Source of the DNA: DASZIT01 sp963770635
Lineage (GTDB): Bacteria; Actinomycetota; Acidimicrobiia; Acidimicrobiales; RAAP-2
Length of the DNA stretch: 64,000 nucleotides
NCBI GenBank assembly: GCA_963770635.1
Contig: CAVYQI010000005.1
Span: 62,001-126,000, forward strand
Direction of reading: 5' to 3'
The translations under genes were made by a program, and so were the position numbers. The notes under the pieces are model-generated. The model worked only from the letters and a program-made list of their open reading frames with translations, was not told the origin of the DNA and did not search any database. Every line of letters starts with the position of its first letter. The stretch's first letter is position 1. Positions 50,933-59,698 of this stretch are shown here, in pieces.

Positions 50933-52372
50933 ATGACCGTGGGTACACCGCAACCAATTGTCCGTGACCGCTTGTTCATCGGAGGGGAGTGGGTACCTTC
51001 CGCCGGCACCGGCACCCTGGACGTCATCGACTCCACCACCGAGGAGGTGATGGGCATCATCCCCGAAGGGTCGACCAAGGACGTCGACCTGGCCGTGGCC
51101 GCGGCCCGGGCGGCGTTCCCGGCGTGGGCGGCCACTCCGGTGAAGGAACGGACCGAGCTGCTGACCCGGGTCAGCCAGGAACTGACCGCCCGGATGGATG
51201 AGGTGGCGGACCTGATCGCCCACGAAGTCGGCATGCCGTTGGTGCTGTCGCAACTGGTGCAGATGGGGCTGCCCATCGGCACCTTCGCGTCGATGGCCCA
51301 GGTCGCGGCCGACTTCACCTGGGAGCAGACGGCGGGTAACTCGGTGATCGTGCGGGAGCCCATCGGGGTGGTCGGCGCCATCACGCCGTGGAACTACCCG
51401 TTGAACCAGATCGCCGCCAAGGTGGCGCCGGCACTGGCGGCCGGATGCACGGTGGTACTGAAGCCCAGCGAGGTCGCTCCGTTGAACGCCTTCGTCCTGG
51501 CCGAGATCTTCGAGCAGGTCGGGCTTCCGGCCGGGGTCTTCAATCTGGTCTCCGGCGTCGGACCGGTGGTGGGAGAGGCCATTGCTGCCCATCCCGACGT
51601 GGACATGGTGTCGTTCACCGGCTCCACCCGGGCCGGCAAGCGGGTCTCCGAGTTAGCGTCGGCCACCGTCAAGCGGGTGGCTCTCGAGTTGGGCGGTAAG
51701 TCGGCCAACGTCATCCTGGACGACGCCGATCTGGCCAAGGCGGTGCCCGACGGGGTTCAGAAGTGCTTCCTCAACTCCGGACAGACCTGCAGCGCCTTGA
51801 CCCGGATGCTGGTTCCCCGGGAACGGCTGTCCGAGGTGGAGAAGCTGGCGGTCGCCGCCGCCGAGGCGTTCACCCCCGGCGACCCCTTCGACCCGTCGAG
51901 CCGGCTTGGACCGTTGGTGTCGGGCGTCCAGCGCGACCGGGTTCGCAACCTCATTGACAAGGGGGTGGGCGAGGGGGCGACCCTGCTCACCGGCGGGGGA
52001 GAGGCACCCGAGGGACTGCCGGTCGGTTTCTTCGTCCAGCCCACCGTGTTCAGCGGCGTCACCCGTGACATGACCATTGCCCGGGACGAGATATTCGGCC
52101 CGGTGCTCTCGATCATCCCCTATGACACCGAGGAAGAGGCGGTGGCCATCGCCAACGACACCGACTATGGACTGGCCGGTGGCGTGTGGTCGGGGGATCC
52201 CGAGCGGGCCAAAGCGGTGGCCCGCCAGCTTCGTGCCGGTCAGATCGAGGTGAATGGCGGCGGGTTCAACCCGATGGCGCCGTTCGGCGGCTACAAGCAG
52301 TCGGGCAACGGACGCGAGTACGGCAGCTTCGGTTTGGAAGAGTTCCTCGAAGTCAAGGCCATGCAACTGTAG
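50933..52372 (+). CDS. NAD(P)-dependent aldehyde dehydrogenase
   Basis: 479 residues, ATG preceded by GAGGGGG. Complete active site: N154 in TPWNYP, E252 in ALELGGKS and nucleophile C286 in NSGQTCSA, with substrate/cofactor motif FTGSTRAGK. Oxidises an aldehyde to its acid. The general length and motifs fit the broad ALDH class rather than a named subfamily. Divergent from a TetR/nitronate monooxygenase operon, so possibly induced by the same compound. Confidence 0.93.
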   Translation: MTVGTPQPIVRDRLFIGGEWVPSAGTGTLDVIDSTTEEVMGIIPEGSTKDVDLAVAAARAAFPAWAATPVKERTELLTRVSQELTARMDEVADLIAHEVGMPLVLSQLVQMGLPIGTFASMAQVAADFTWEQTAGNSVIVREPIGVVGAITPWNYPLNQIAAKVAPALAAGCTVVLKPSEVAPLNAFVLAEIFEQVGLPAGVFNLVSGVGPVVGEAIAAHPDVDMVSFTGSTRAGKRVSELASATVKRVALELGGKSANVILDDADLAKAVPDGVQKCFLNSGQTCSALTRMLVPRERLSEVEKLAVAAAEAFTPGDPFDPSSRLGPLVSGVQRDRVRNLIDKGVGEGATLLTGGGEAPEGLPVGFFVQPTVFSGVTRDMTIARDEIFGPVLSIIPYDTEEEAVAIANDTDYGLAGGVWSGDPERAKAVARQLRAGQIEVNGGGFNPMAPFGGYKQSGNGREYGSFGLEEFLEVKAMQL

Positions 52373-52376
52373 CCAT

Positions 52377-52411
52377 CCCGCCAGCTGTCCCGGCCGGTTT
52401 ATCTGGGCGGG
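52377..52411. terminator. Possible bidirectional terminator hairpin
   Basis: CCCGCCAG (52377-52384) can pair with CTGGGCGGG (52403-52411) with one bulged G. It lies exactly where the plus-strand aldehyde dehydrogenase and minus-strand cobL genes converge and overlaps the cobL stop. No T-run follows, so the call is weak. Confidence 0.3.
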
Positions 52412-53727
52412 TCGCTCTCCGGGCCCCACGCCAAGAACACCGGGTCGGCGGCGGCCAGCCGCCAGCTGCCGTCGGTCGAGAGCTGACCGCGGCCGGTCGA
52501 TACCTGGACAAGATTCCCCAGTCGGTCGGCGGCGCCGGTGGCCCGGTCGAGGGCCGAGAAGGCGGCCACGATCCGTCCGCCCGGACGCAGCCGGGCCAGC
52601 GTGGTGTCGAGGACATCGAGACCGCCACCCCCGACGAACACCCGGTCGGGATCGGGGAGCCCCACGCACGCCTCCGGGGCGTGGGCATGGACGACCCGGA
52701 CGTCGGCCCCGAAGCTGGCGGCGTTGGCGGTGATGCGCATGGCCTCGGCGTCGCGCTCCTCGATGGCGAAGGCGGTGATCCCGGGACACAGCACGGCGGC
52801 TTCGACGGCCACGCTCCCGTTCCCGGCGCCCACGTCCCACAACACGCCGGTGGCCGGCAACGCCAGCTTCCCCAGCGCCACCGCCCGCACTTCCGCCTCG
52901 GGCACCAGTCCGTCCCGACGGGCGAAGGCGTTGTCGGGAAGACCCCAGGCCAGGGGTTTGGCATCGGCGTCGACCCCGCCCCACCCGGCGATCGGCCGCC
53001 CGGCCGGACCGACCAGGATCACTACCGAGAAGGGATCCCAGCTCCCGGTGGCCAGTTCGTGGAGCCCGACAATGGTGACCGACTCATCGGGGTAGCCGAG
53101 GCGGCTGCACACCGCCACCATGTCCACCGCTGCCCGGGCTGCCACCAGGGCCTTGCCCACCGCCTCGGGAGGGGCGTCGGGGGAGGTGAGCACGGCGGCT
53201 TTCCGGGCCAGCCGGATGGCCCGGACCGAGTCGGCCAGCGGTCGGCCTCGAACCGCCACCACCGCGGCGTCCTCCCAGGGCAGGGCCAGGCGGGCGAAGG
53301 CCAGAGACACCGGCGAGGTGGCCGGCAGGATCCTCAGGTATCGTCGGTCGACCACCCGTACCAGCGATCCCACGACGCCGAAGAAGCCGGGATCGCCGGA
53401 GACCACCATGCACACCGGCACCCCGTCGCGGGACGCCGATGCGGCTCGGCGGCAGGCGGCCTCGACATCGTCCCCGATCTCGATGGAGGGAGTCTCCTGG
53501 TTGGAGGCCCCGGCCTTGGCTCCGGGGGACCACTTCCGCAGGCTCTCGAGCTGCCGACGCCCGCCCATCACCAGTTCGGCCGAGACGAGGGCTTCCCGGC
53601 CCTCGTCGCTGATGGCCTCGAAGGCGTGGCCCAACAGCCCGATCACCGTCACCACCCCCGGCGGCCGGGTGGGGGTCGAGCCGGGATGGGCGCCGGTCCG
53701 GTCAGCCGTTGGCAACGGAGCGCTCAC
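52399..53727 (-). CDS. cobL: Precorrin-6Y C5,15-methyltransferase (CbiE-CbiT fusion)
   Basis: 442 residues from GTG 53727; GTG codons at residues 25-28 (VVTVIGLLG) are also possible starts, since family members begin there. CbiE half at about 25-240 with MGGRRQLESL and the SAM-binding loop VSGDPGFFG (111-117). CbiT half at about 255-440 with LPDNAFARRDGLVPEAEVRA (substrate/SAM lid) and LWDVGAGNGSVAVEA (D298). Adds two methyl groups and decarboxylates precorrin-6Y during cobalamin synthesis. No other corrin gene is nearby. Confidence 0.93.
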   Translation of the reverse strand: MSAPLPTADRTGAHPGSTPTRPPGVVTVIGLLGHAFEAISDEGREALVSAELVMGGRRQLESLRKWSPGAKAGASNQETPSIEIGDDVEAACRRAASASRDGVPVCMVVSGDPGFFGVVGSLVRVVDRRYLRILPATSPVSLAFARLALPWEDAAVVAVRGRPLADSVRAIRLARKAAVLTSPDAPPEAVGKALVAARAAVDMVAVCSRLGYPDESVTIVGLHELATGSWDPFSVVILVGPAGRPIAGWGGVDADAKPLAWGLPDNAFARRDGLVPEAEVRAVALGKLALPATGVLWDVGAGNGSVAVEAAVLCPGITAFAIEERDAEAMRITANAASFGADVRVVHAHAPEACVGLPDPDRVFVGGGGLDVLDTTLARLRPGGRIVAAFSALDRATGAADRLGNLVQVSTGRGQLSTDGSWRLAAADPVFLAWGPESDPPR

Positions 53728-53820
53728 CTTCGATATCGGTGGTCGTCATGATCGACGCATGGTACCGCCCGTCACGGGCTTCCCCTTCCCGGCGCGAAGG
53801 TGGGCGGGAGGCGCCCGGAC

Positions 53821-54198
53821 CTAGGCGAAAGTCAGGTCGGCGTCGTCCCAGTAGGCGCTCACCGAGGTGAACCGGCCCTCCCCGTCGGCCTCGAAGACCT
53901 CGATGCCGGCGATGGTCATGGTGGCACCGCCGGTCACCACTGCGATCTCGAAGTCGATGGCCACATTGTCGGCGCAGGTGTGGACGGCCTTGGCGGTGAA
54001 GGTCCATGCGTCGCTGGCGGCGATGCCGTTCTCGAAGAAGGTGACGATGGCGGCCCGGCCGATGTTGGGCGGGTTGGAGACCGGGTCGTGGTGGTGAGCG
54101 TCTTCGGTGAACTGGGCGGCAATCGCGTTGGCGTCGCGCGAGTTGACGGCGTTGACGTACTTGGCGATACGGGTGCGGAGTTGGTCAGGGCTTGGCAA
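53821..54198 (-). CDS. SnoaL/NTF2-like protein (ketosteroid-isomerase-type fold)
   Basis: 125 residues from TTG 54198, chosen because AGGGAG lies six bases upstream; TTG 54213 would add five residues and overlap that site. VNAVNSRDANAIAAQFTEDA, then HHHDPVSNPPNIGRAAIVTFFE and a beta-sheet half ending SAYWDDADLTF form the NTF2 cone fold. Resembles steroid delta-isomerase-like proteins in which an aspartate in the cavity is catalytic. Substrate unknown. Confidence 0.75.
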   Translation of the reverse strand: MPSPDQLRTRIAKYVNAVNSRDANAIAAQFTEDAHHHDPVSNPPNIGRAAIVTFFENGIAASDAWTFTAKAVHTCADNVAIDFEIAVVTGGATMTIAGIEVFEADGEGRFTSVSAYWDDADLTFA

Positions 54199-54271
54199 GG
54201 TGGGCTCCCTCAAGTGTTCAGGCTCGAAATATCCAGATTCGAATGGCGAAGACGGAAATGGTGAGGACGAC

Positions 54272-55060
54272 TCAGGCCCCGACCGCGTGGACGCCGCCGT
54301 CGACGTGCACCATCTCCCCGGTGGTCATCGGGAAATAGTCCGACATCAGGGCGACGCAGGCGCGGGCGACCACCTCGGTATCGAGCACGTCCCAGCCCAG
54401 GGGCGCCCGTTCGGCCCAGGTGTCCTCGAAGGCGCTGAATCCGGGGATCGACTTGGCCGCCATCGTCTTCACCGGACCCGCGGCCACCAGGTTGACCCGG
54501 ACCCTTTCGGGACCGAGATCGCGGGCCAGGTAGCGGGAGAGCGATTCGAGCGCTGCCTTGGACACCCCCATCCAGTCGTAGGCGGGCCAGGCGACGGTGG
54601 CGTCGAAGTCGAGCCCGACGATCGAGGCCCCCGGCCCGCCGCCGGCCCCGGCCGCGGCCAGCAGCGGGCGGAACGCCTCGGCCAGTGCCTTCAATGAGTA
54701 GGCCGACACGTGGAGGGCGATCTGCACCTCTTCCCATGTCGCCTGGAAGATGTCCCCGCCGAGGCATTCCGGTGGCGCATAGCCGATCGAATGGAGGAGG
54801 CCGTCGAGACGGTCCCACCTGGTGGCCAGTGTCGCTGCGGCATCGGCCAGCTGCTCGGGTCGGGTGACGTCGATCTCGAGCACTTCGGCCTCGACGGTCA
54901 ACTTCCGGGCGGTGCGACGGGTGAGGGAGAGGCCGCGCCCGGCTCCGGAGAGGATGACTTCTGCTCCTTCCTCCTGTGCCTTCCGGGCCACGGCGAACGC
55001 CAGCGAGGCGTCCGTCAACACCCCGGTGACCAGGATTCGTTTTCCGTCGAGCAGTCCCAT
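54272..55060 (-). CDS. fabI: Enoyl-[acyl-carrier-protein] reductase (FabI/InhA-like)
   Basis: 262 residues. Starts MGLLDGKRILVTGVLTDAS, the divergent Rossmann motif of FabI/InhA. Active-site tyrosine and lysine lie at Y161 and K168 in PAYDWMGVSKAALE, the Y-x6-K pattern with the W-M seen in InhA. HSIGYAPPE and VDGGVHAVGA complete the family pattern. Last reductive step of type II fatty-acid synthesis. It is divergent from npdG, and no ketoacyl reductase (fabG) lies immediately upstream as it does in mycobacteria. Confidence 0.93.
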   Translation of the reverse strand: MGLLDGKRILVTGVLTDASLAFAVARKAQEEGAEVILSGAGRGLSLTRRTARKLTVEAEVLEIDVTRPEQLADAAATLATRWDRLDGLLHSIGYAPPECLGGDIFQATWEEVQIALHVSAYSLKALAEAFRPLLAAAGAGGGPGASIVGLDFDATVAWPAYDWMGVSKAALESLSRYLARDLGPERVRVNLVAAGPVKTMAAKSIPGFSAFEDTWAERAPLGWDVLDTEVVARACVALMSDYFPMTTGEMVHVDGGVHAVGA

Positions 55061-55125
55061 GGGGCCGCGAGGTTATCGCCCGTGACTTTGCCGGGGCGAC
55101 GGTGGCATGTGCAAAGGTAAGGGCC

Positions 55126-55785
55126 ATGCGTGTCGGAATCTTTGGGGGCACCGGTCCGGCCGGCCGAGGACTGGCGGTCCGGCTGGCGGCGGCGGGCGCC
55201 CAGGTGGTCATCGGGTCTCGCGACGCCGACCGGGCGACCGCGGTGGCCGAGGAGCTGGCGAAGGCCTGGCCCGACCACCATCTCGACCTGGAGGGCGCAT
55301 CCAACCAGGACACTGCCGCGTGCGAGCTGCTGGTGGTGGCCACCCCGTGGGACGGGGCGATTGCCACCGTCAAGCCCCTGGCCCCGGCTCTGGCCGGCAA
55401 GGTGGTGGTGTCGATGGCCAACGCCCTGGTGAAGGAGGGCCGGGAGTTCCTGGCCCTGGTGCCACCCCGCGGATCGGTGGCCGCATCGATTCAGGCCGCG
55501 CTCCCGGAGTCACTGGTGTCGGCGTCGCTGCATCACCTCCCTGCTTCGCAGATGGAGAAGCTGACCACGCCGCTGGTGGCCGACGTCTTCGTCTGTTCCG
55601 ACCACCTCACCGCGTCCGCGGCCACCACCGCCCTGGTCGACAGCATCGAAGGGCTGCGGGGCATCGACGCCGGCAGCCTGTCGCAGGCCGCGCCCATCGA
55701 GGCGTTCACCGCCGTGCTGATCACCGTCAACATTCGCCACAAGGCGCACACCACGGTGCGCCTGGGCGGTTACGGGGAGCATTGA
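55126..55785 (+). CDS. npdG: NADPH:coenzyme F420 oxidoreductase
   Basis: 219 residues from ATG 55126 with AAGGTAAGGG upstream. MRVGIFGGTGPAGRGLAVRL (Rossmann), VVIGSRDADRA (NADP phosphate-binding S-R), VVATPWDGAI, SMANALVK and a C-terminal RHKAHTTVRLGG give an Fno/NpdG match. It transfers hydride between NADPH and F420. Its stop is 17 bp before the mshC GTG chosen here, or overlaps a possible TTG start. Confidence 0.92.
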   Translation: MRVGIFGGTGPAGRGLAVRLAAAGAQVVIGSRDADRATAVAEELAKAWPDHHLDLEGASNQDTAACELLVVATPWDGAIATVKPLAPALAGKVVVSMANALVKEGREFLALVPPRGSVAASIQAALPESLVSASLHHLPASQMEKLTTPLVADVFVCSDHLTASAATTALVDSIEGLRGIDAGSLSQAAPIEAFTAVLITVNIRHKAHTTVRLGGYGEH

Positions 55786-55802
55786 ACGGTGACGTCCGAG
55801 CC

Positions 55803-56960
55803 GTGATCCGGCTGTACGACTCCGCCCGGGGAGAGGTGGCGCCCCTGGATGTGGGGCCGGTGGTATCGCTCTACTCCTGTGGGATCACCCCTTACGACTC
55901 TGCCCACCTGGGCCACGCCCAGGTGTACCTGACCTTCGACATCCTCCAGCGGCGGCTCCGCGACATGGGCTACGAGACCCGGTGTGTCCGCAACGTCACC
56001 GACGTGGACGACGACATCCTCCGCAAGGCCCGGGAGCTCGGCGTCCACTACCTCGACCTGGCCGCCGAGGAGATCGCCCAGTTCGATGCCGACATGGCCT
56101 CGCTGGGCCTCATCCCGGCCTGGTCCGAGCCCCGGGCGACCGGGGCCATCTCCGACATCCTGACCCTGATCGGATCGGTGCTCGACTCTGGTCACGCCTA
56201 CCAGGCGGGTGGGGGGGTGTACTTCGACGTCACGACGTTCTCCGAGTTCGGAAAGGTGAGCCATCTCCGCGAGCCGGCCATGTTGGCCCTGGCCGCCGAG
56301 AACGGAGGCAATCCCGACGATCCCAACAAACGCCACCCTCTCGATTTCGTCCTGTGGCAGCCCGCGCTTCCGGATGAGCCGTCGTGGGAATCGCGGTGGG
56401 GACCGGGCCGACCCGGATGGCATATCGAGTGCTCCGCCCTCGCCCTTCGGGAGCTCGGCGAGACCATCGACGTCCACGGTGGCGGCCGCGATCTGATCTT
56501 TCCCCACCATGAGTCGGAGACGGCCCAGTCGGAATCGGTCACCGGCCGGCCGTTCGTCCGTCACTGGCTGCATGTGGGGTTGGTGGGCCTGGACGGGACC
56601 AAGATGTCGAAATCGCTCGGGAATCTCGTCTTCGTGGGCGACCTGCTGAAGACGTGGGAGCCCGCCGCCATTCGGTTGGCGCTGCTCGACCACCACTACC
56701 GGAACGACTGGGAGTGGACGTCGGCCGACATGCCGGCGGCCGTCGCCCGGTTGGCAAGGTGGCGGGAGGGCGGGATCCCGGCCGCCGGGTCCGCTCCGGT
56801 TGAGGACGGCTCGACCGACGCCGGCCTGGAGGCGGTCCGCGCCCGTATCGATGACGACCTCGATACTCCCGGGGCGCTCCGGGCACTCGATGACGAGGCC
56901 GCGGCCGGCCGCAGCGTGGTCGCAGGTGCGGCTCTCCTCGGCGTATCCATTACCGTATAA
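55803..56960 (+). CDS. mshC: Cysteine:glucosaminyl-inositol ligase (mycothiol biosynthesis)
   Basis: 385 residues from GTG 55803; TTG 55782, overlapping the npdG stop as TTGA, is an alternative start. A paralogue of cysteinyl-tRNA synthetase: CGITPYDSAHLGHA (MshC has C-G-I-T-P-Y-D where CysS has C-G-P-T-V-Y-D), GPGRPGWHIECSALAL (zinc ligands), GGGRDLIFPHHESE, KMSKSLGNLVFV (KMSKS loop). The C-terminal tRNA-binding domain of CysS is absent and the ending ALLGVSITV resembles mycobacterial MshC. It couples cysteine to GlcN-inositol using ATP, the third mycothiol step. Confidence 0.92.
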   Translation: MIRLYDSARGEVAPLDVGPVVSLYSCGITPYDSAHLGHAQVYLTFDILQRRLRDMGYETRCVRNVTDVDDDILRKARELGVHYLDLAAEEIAQFDADMASLGLIPAWSEPRATGAISDILTLIGSVLDSGHAYQAGGGVYFDVTTFSEFGKVSHLREPAMLALAAENGGNPDDPNKRHPLDFVLWQPALPDEPSWESRWGPGRPGWHIECSALALRELGETIDVHGGGRDLIFPHHESETAQSESVTGRPFVRHWLHVGLVGLDGTKMSKSLGNLVFVGDLLKTWEPAAIRLALLDHHYRNDWEWTSADMPAAVARLARWREGGIPAAGSAPVEDGSTDAGLEAVRARIDDDLDTPGALRALDDEAAAGRSVVAGAALLGVSITV

Positions 56961-57027
56961 GTCCCTTGGCGCCGCGAGCGCCGAATGGAAATTCCGAGCA
57001 GACCAACTCCGAGCAGAAAGGCATCCC

Positions 57028-59031
57028 ATGGCAGGCGTCGTTACCGTCCGGCTTCCCGATGGATCGACCAAAGAACTTGCCGAGGGGACCACTGCGCTGG
57101 AGGTGGCCGAATCGATCGGTCCCCGCCTGGCCAAGGCGGCGGTGGCCGCCAAGGTCGACGGGGCCGAGGTCGACCTCTCGACTCCGGTCCCCGATGGGTC
57201 CTCGGTGGCGGTGGTGACGGCCGACTCGGATGAAGGCCGGAACGTCATCCGCCACTCGACCGCCCACGTGCTGGCCCAGGCGGTGCTACGGCTGTGGCCC
57301 GGTGCCCGCTTCGCCATCGGCCCGGTCATCGAGGACGGCTTCTACTACGACTTCGAACTGCCGGGCGGTGCCCACTTCAGCGACGACGACCTCGGACGGA
57401 TCGAGGCCACCATGCGCGAGGTCATCGCCGAAAACCAACCGTTCATCCGCCATGAGCACTCCATCGACGAGGGTCTCTCCCTCTTCGAGGACCAGCCGTA
57501 CAAGCGCGAGATCATCGAGGCGGTCGGCGCCGGGGCCGACGAGGTCGATGCGACCCCGGCGGGTGACGGCGCGCCGGAGGTGTCCACCTACTGGAACTCG
57601 CCGACTTTCACCGACCTTTGTCGGGGTCCGCACGTTCCGTCCACCGGCCGGTTGGGCTACTTCGCGCTGATGCGAGTGGCGGGGGCCTATTGGCGGGGCG
57701 ACGAGAAGCGCCAGCAACTCCAGCGGATCTACGGGACGGCCTGGGAGTCGGAGAAGGCGCTAGCCGCCCATCTCGAGCGGCTGAAGGAGGCGGAGCGGCG
57801 CGACCACCGCAAACTGGGAGCCGAGCTCGACCTGTTCTCCTTTCCCGAGGAGATCGGCTCGGGTTTGGCGGTGTTCCACCCCCGGGGAGGAACCATCCGG
57901 CGGCTGATGGAGGACTATTCCCGCAAGCAGCACGAGGCCAACGGCTACGAGTTCGTCTACACCCCCCACATCACCAAATCCGAGCTGTTCGAGATGTCCG
58001 GGCATCTCGACTTCTTCGCTGACGGGATGTTCCCACCGATGGAGTTGGACGGCGGACAGCAGTACTACCTGAAGCCGATGAACTGCCCGTTTCACATCCT
58101 GATCTTCAAGAGCCGGCAGCGGTCGTACCGCGAACTCCCGATCCGGATGTTCGAGTTCGGGTCGGTCTACCGGTACGAACTGTCGGGGGTGGTGCACGGT
58201 CTCACCCGGGTCCGGGGGATGACCCAGGACGACGCCCATATCTTCTGCACGCCCGAGCAACTGGAGGCCGAGCTCCACACCACCCTCAACTTCGTGCTGT
58301 CCATGCTCCGCGACTTCGGTCTCAACGACTTCTTCGTCGAGCTGTCCACCCGGCCGGAGGGCAAGGCGGTCGGTGCCGAGGAGGAGTGGGACGAGGCCAC
58401 CGAGGTGCTCCGCCGGGTCGCGGGGGCCATGGGTCTGGAGACGGTGCCCGACGAGGGCGGCGGCGCCTTCTACGGGCCGAAGATCTCCATTCAGGCCCGG
58501 GACGCCATCGGCCGGACCCATCAGATATCCACCATCCAGCTCGACTACCAAGAGCCGCAGCGGTTCGGCATGGAGTACATCGGCGCCGACAACAGCCGCC
58601 ATCGCCCGATCATGATCCATCGGGCCCTGTTCGGATCGGTGGAGCGGTTCTTCGCCATCCTCCTCGAGCACTACGCCGGTGCCTTGCCCACCTGGCTCTC
58701 CCCCGAGCAGGTGGTGGTGATACCGGTCAGCGATGCCCATCACGGCTACGCCGATGACGTCGAGCGGCGGCTGCGCACCCTCGGGGTCCGGGTGATGGTG
58801 GACAGGTCGGGTGAATCGGTCAAGGCCGGGATCCGGCGGGCCAAGCTGACCAAGGTGCCCTACATCCTGGTCGTCGGCGACGACGACGTGGCCGCCGGGA
58901 CGGTGGGGGTGAACCGGCGGGGATCCCAGCGACCGGAGCGCGGGGTCTCCTTCGAGTCGTTCGCCGAGGACCTGATCACCGAGATCGCCGACCGCGGCTC
59001 ACCCGAGGCGCCGGGCGACGGCCCCTCGTGA
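57028..59031 (+). CDS. thrS: Threonyl-tRNA synthetase
   Basis: 667 residues from ATG 57028 with AAAGG upstream. N-terminal TGS domain (about 4-65), editing domain with HSTAHVLAQAV and the TDLCRGPHVPSTG motif, class II core with MNCPFHILIFKS (zinc cysteine), FEFGSVYRYE (motif 2) and HRALFGSVERF (motif 3), and the anticodon-binding domain (VVVIPVSDAHHGYADDV). All expected elements are present, so it should be functional in both charging and editing. Overlaps the HIT gene by 4 bp. Confidence 0.97.
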   Translation: MAGVVTVRLPDGSTKELAEGTTALEVAESIGPRLAKAAVAAKVDGAEVDLSTPVPDGSSVAVVTADSDEGRNVIRHSTAHVLAQAVLRLWPGARFAIGPVIEDGFYYDFELPGGAHFSDDDLGRIEATMREVIAENQPFIRHEHSIDEGLSLFEDQPYKREIIEAVGAGADEVDATPAGDGAPEVSTYWNSPTFTDLCRGPHVPSTGRLGYFALMRVAGAYWRGDEKRQQLQRIYGTAWESEKALAAHLERLKEAERRDHRKLGAELDLFSFPEEIGSGLAVFHPRGGTIRRLMEDYSRKQHEANGYEFVYTPHITKSELFEMSGHLDFFADGMFPPMELDGGQQYYLKPMNCPFHILIFKSRQRSYRELPIRMFEFGSVYRYELSGVVHGLTRVRGMTQDDAHIFCTPEQLEAELHTTLNFVLSMLRDFGLNDFFVELSTRPEGKAVGAEEEWDEATEVLRRVAGAMGLETVPDEGGGAFYGPKISIQARDAIGRTHQISTIQLDYQEPQRFGMEYIGADNSRHRPIMIHRALFGSVERFFAILLEHYAGALPTWLSPEQVVVIPVSDAHHGYADDVERRLRTLGVRVMVDRSGESVKAGIRRAKLTKVPYILVVGDDDVAAGTVGVNRRGSQRPERGVSFESFAEDLITEIADRGSPEAPGDGPS

Positions 59032-59579
59032 ACCTCGATCACCTCTGGGCCGGATGGCGCCACGAATACGTCTCCGGTCTGCCCGGCGAGGCCAATGCCG
59101 GGATCGTGCCAGAGCCGGACACCCGGGACGATCACCCGCTCGATGATCCGGTCCGGTGTGTGTTCTGCCGGATCGCGGCCAGCGGTCCGCCCTCGGCCGA
59201 CAACGGGGTGATCTGGCGCGGGAAGACCACCTTTGCGGTGCTCAACGCCTTCCCCTACGCCAGCGGCCACCTGATGGTCATGCCCTCCCGCCACGTACGG
59301 TCGATGGCCGAACTCACCGCCACCGAGAGCCCCGAACTGTGGGGGGCGCTGCAGGACGGGATGGCGGCGCTGGAGTCCGCCTACCACCCCGAGGGGATCA
59401 ATATCGGGGCCAACTTCGGCCGGGCCGCCGGGGCGGGGATACCCCGGCACATCCATCTCCACGCCGTGCCCCGGTGGCTGGGGGATACCAATTTCATGAC
59501 CTCGGTGGGCGGGGCCCGGGTGCTCCCGGAGACCCTGACCGACAGCTGGGTCCGACTCCACCAGGCGTGGCCCGCCTGA
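59028..59579 (+). CDS. HIT-family hydrolase/AP4A phosphorylase-like protein
   Basis: 183 residues from GTG 59028, overlapping the thrS stop. CVFCRI zinc-type cysteine pair (C44, C47), VLNAFPYASGHLMVMPSRHV and the histidine triad PRHIHLHAVPRW (H141, H143, H145). Actinobacterial HIT proteins next to thrS are thought to cleave AP4A-like dinucleotides, by-products of aminoacyl-tRNA synthetases; that specific role here is inference. Confidence 0.93.
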   Translation: MNLDHLWAGWRHEYVSGLPGEANAGIVPEPDTRDDHPLDDPVRCVFCRIAASGPPSADNGVIWRGKTTFAVLNAFPYASGHLMVMPSRHVRSMAELTATESPELWGALQDGMAALESAYHPEGINIGANFGRAAGAGIPRHIHLHAVPRWLGDTNFMTSVGGARVLPETLTDSWVRLHQAWPA

Positions 59580-59698
59580 CCCTGGCCGGCCCGACTGGTG
59601 TCGGCGGGAGCGCCTCCGGAGCGGGCCGGGGGGCGCCCGACCCTGCTTAACAGGAGCAAGCGGATGGTAAGGTAGAGGAAACCTCTGGAGGAATTACC

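Noticed and set aside
55803..56960. Annotation as cysteinyl-tRNA synthetase (cysS).
   Set aside because: CGITPYD instead of CGPTVYD, absence of the tRNA-binding C-terminal domain and the MshC-like ending favour the mycothiol ligase.
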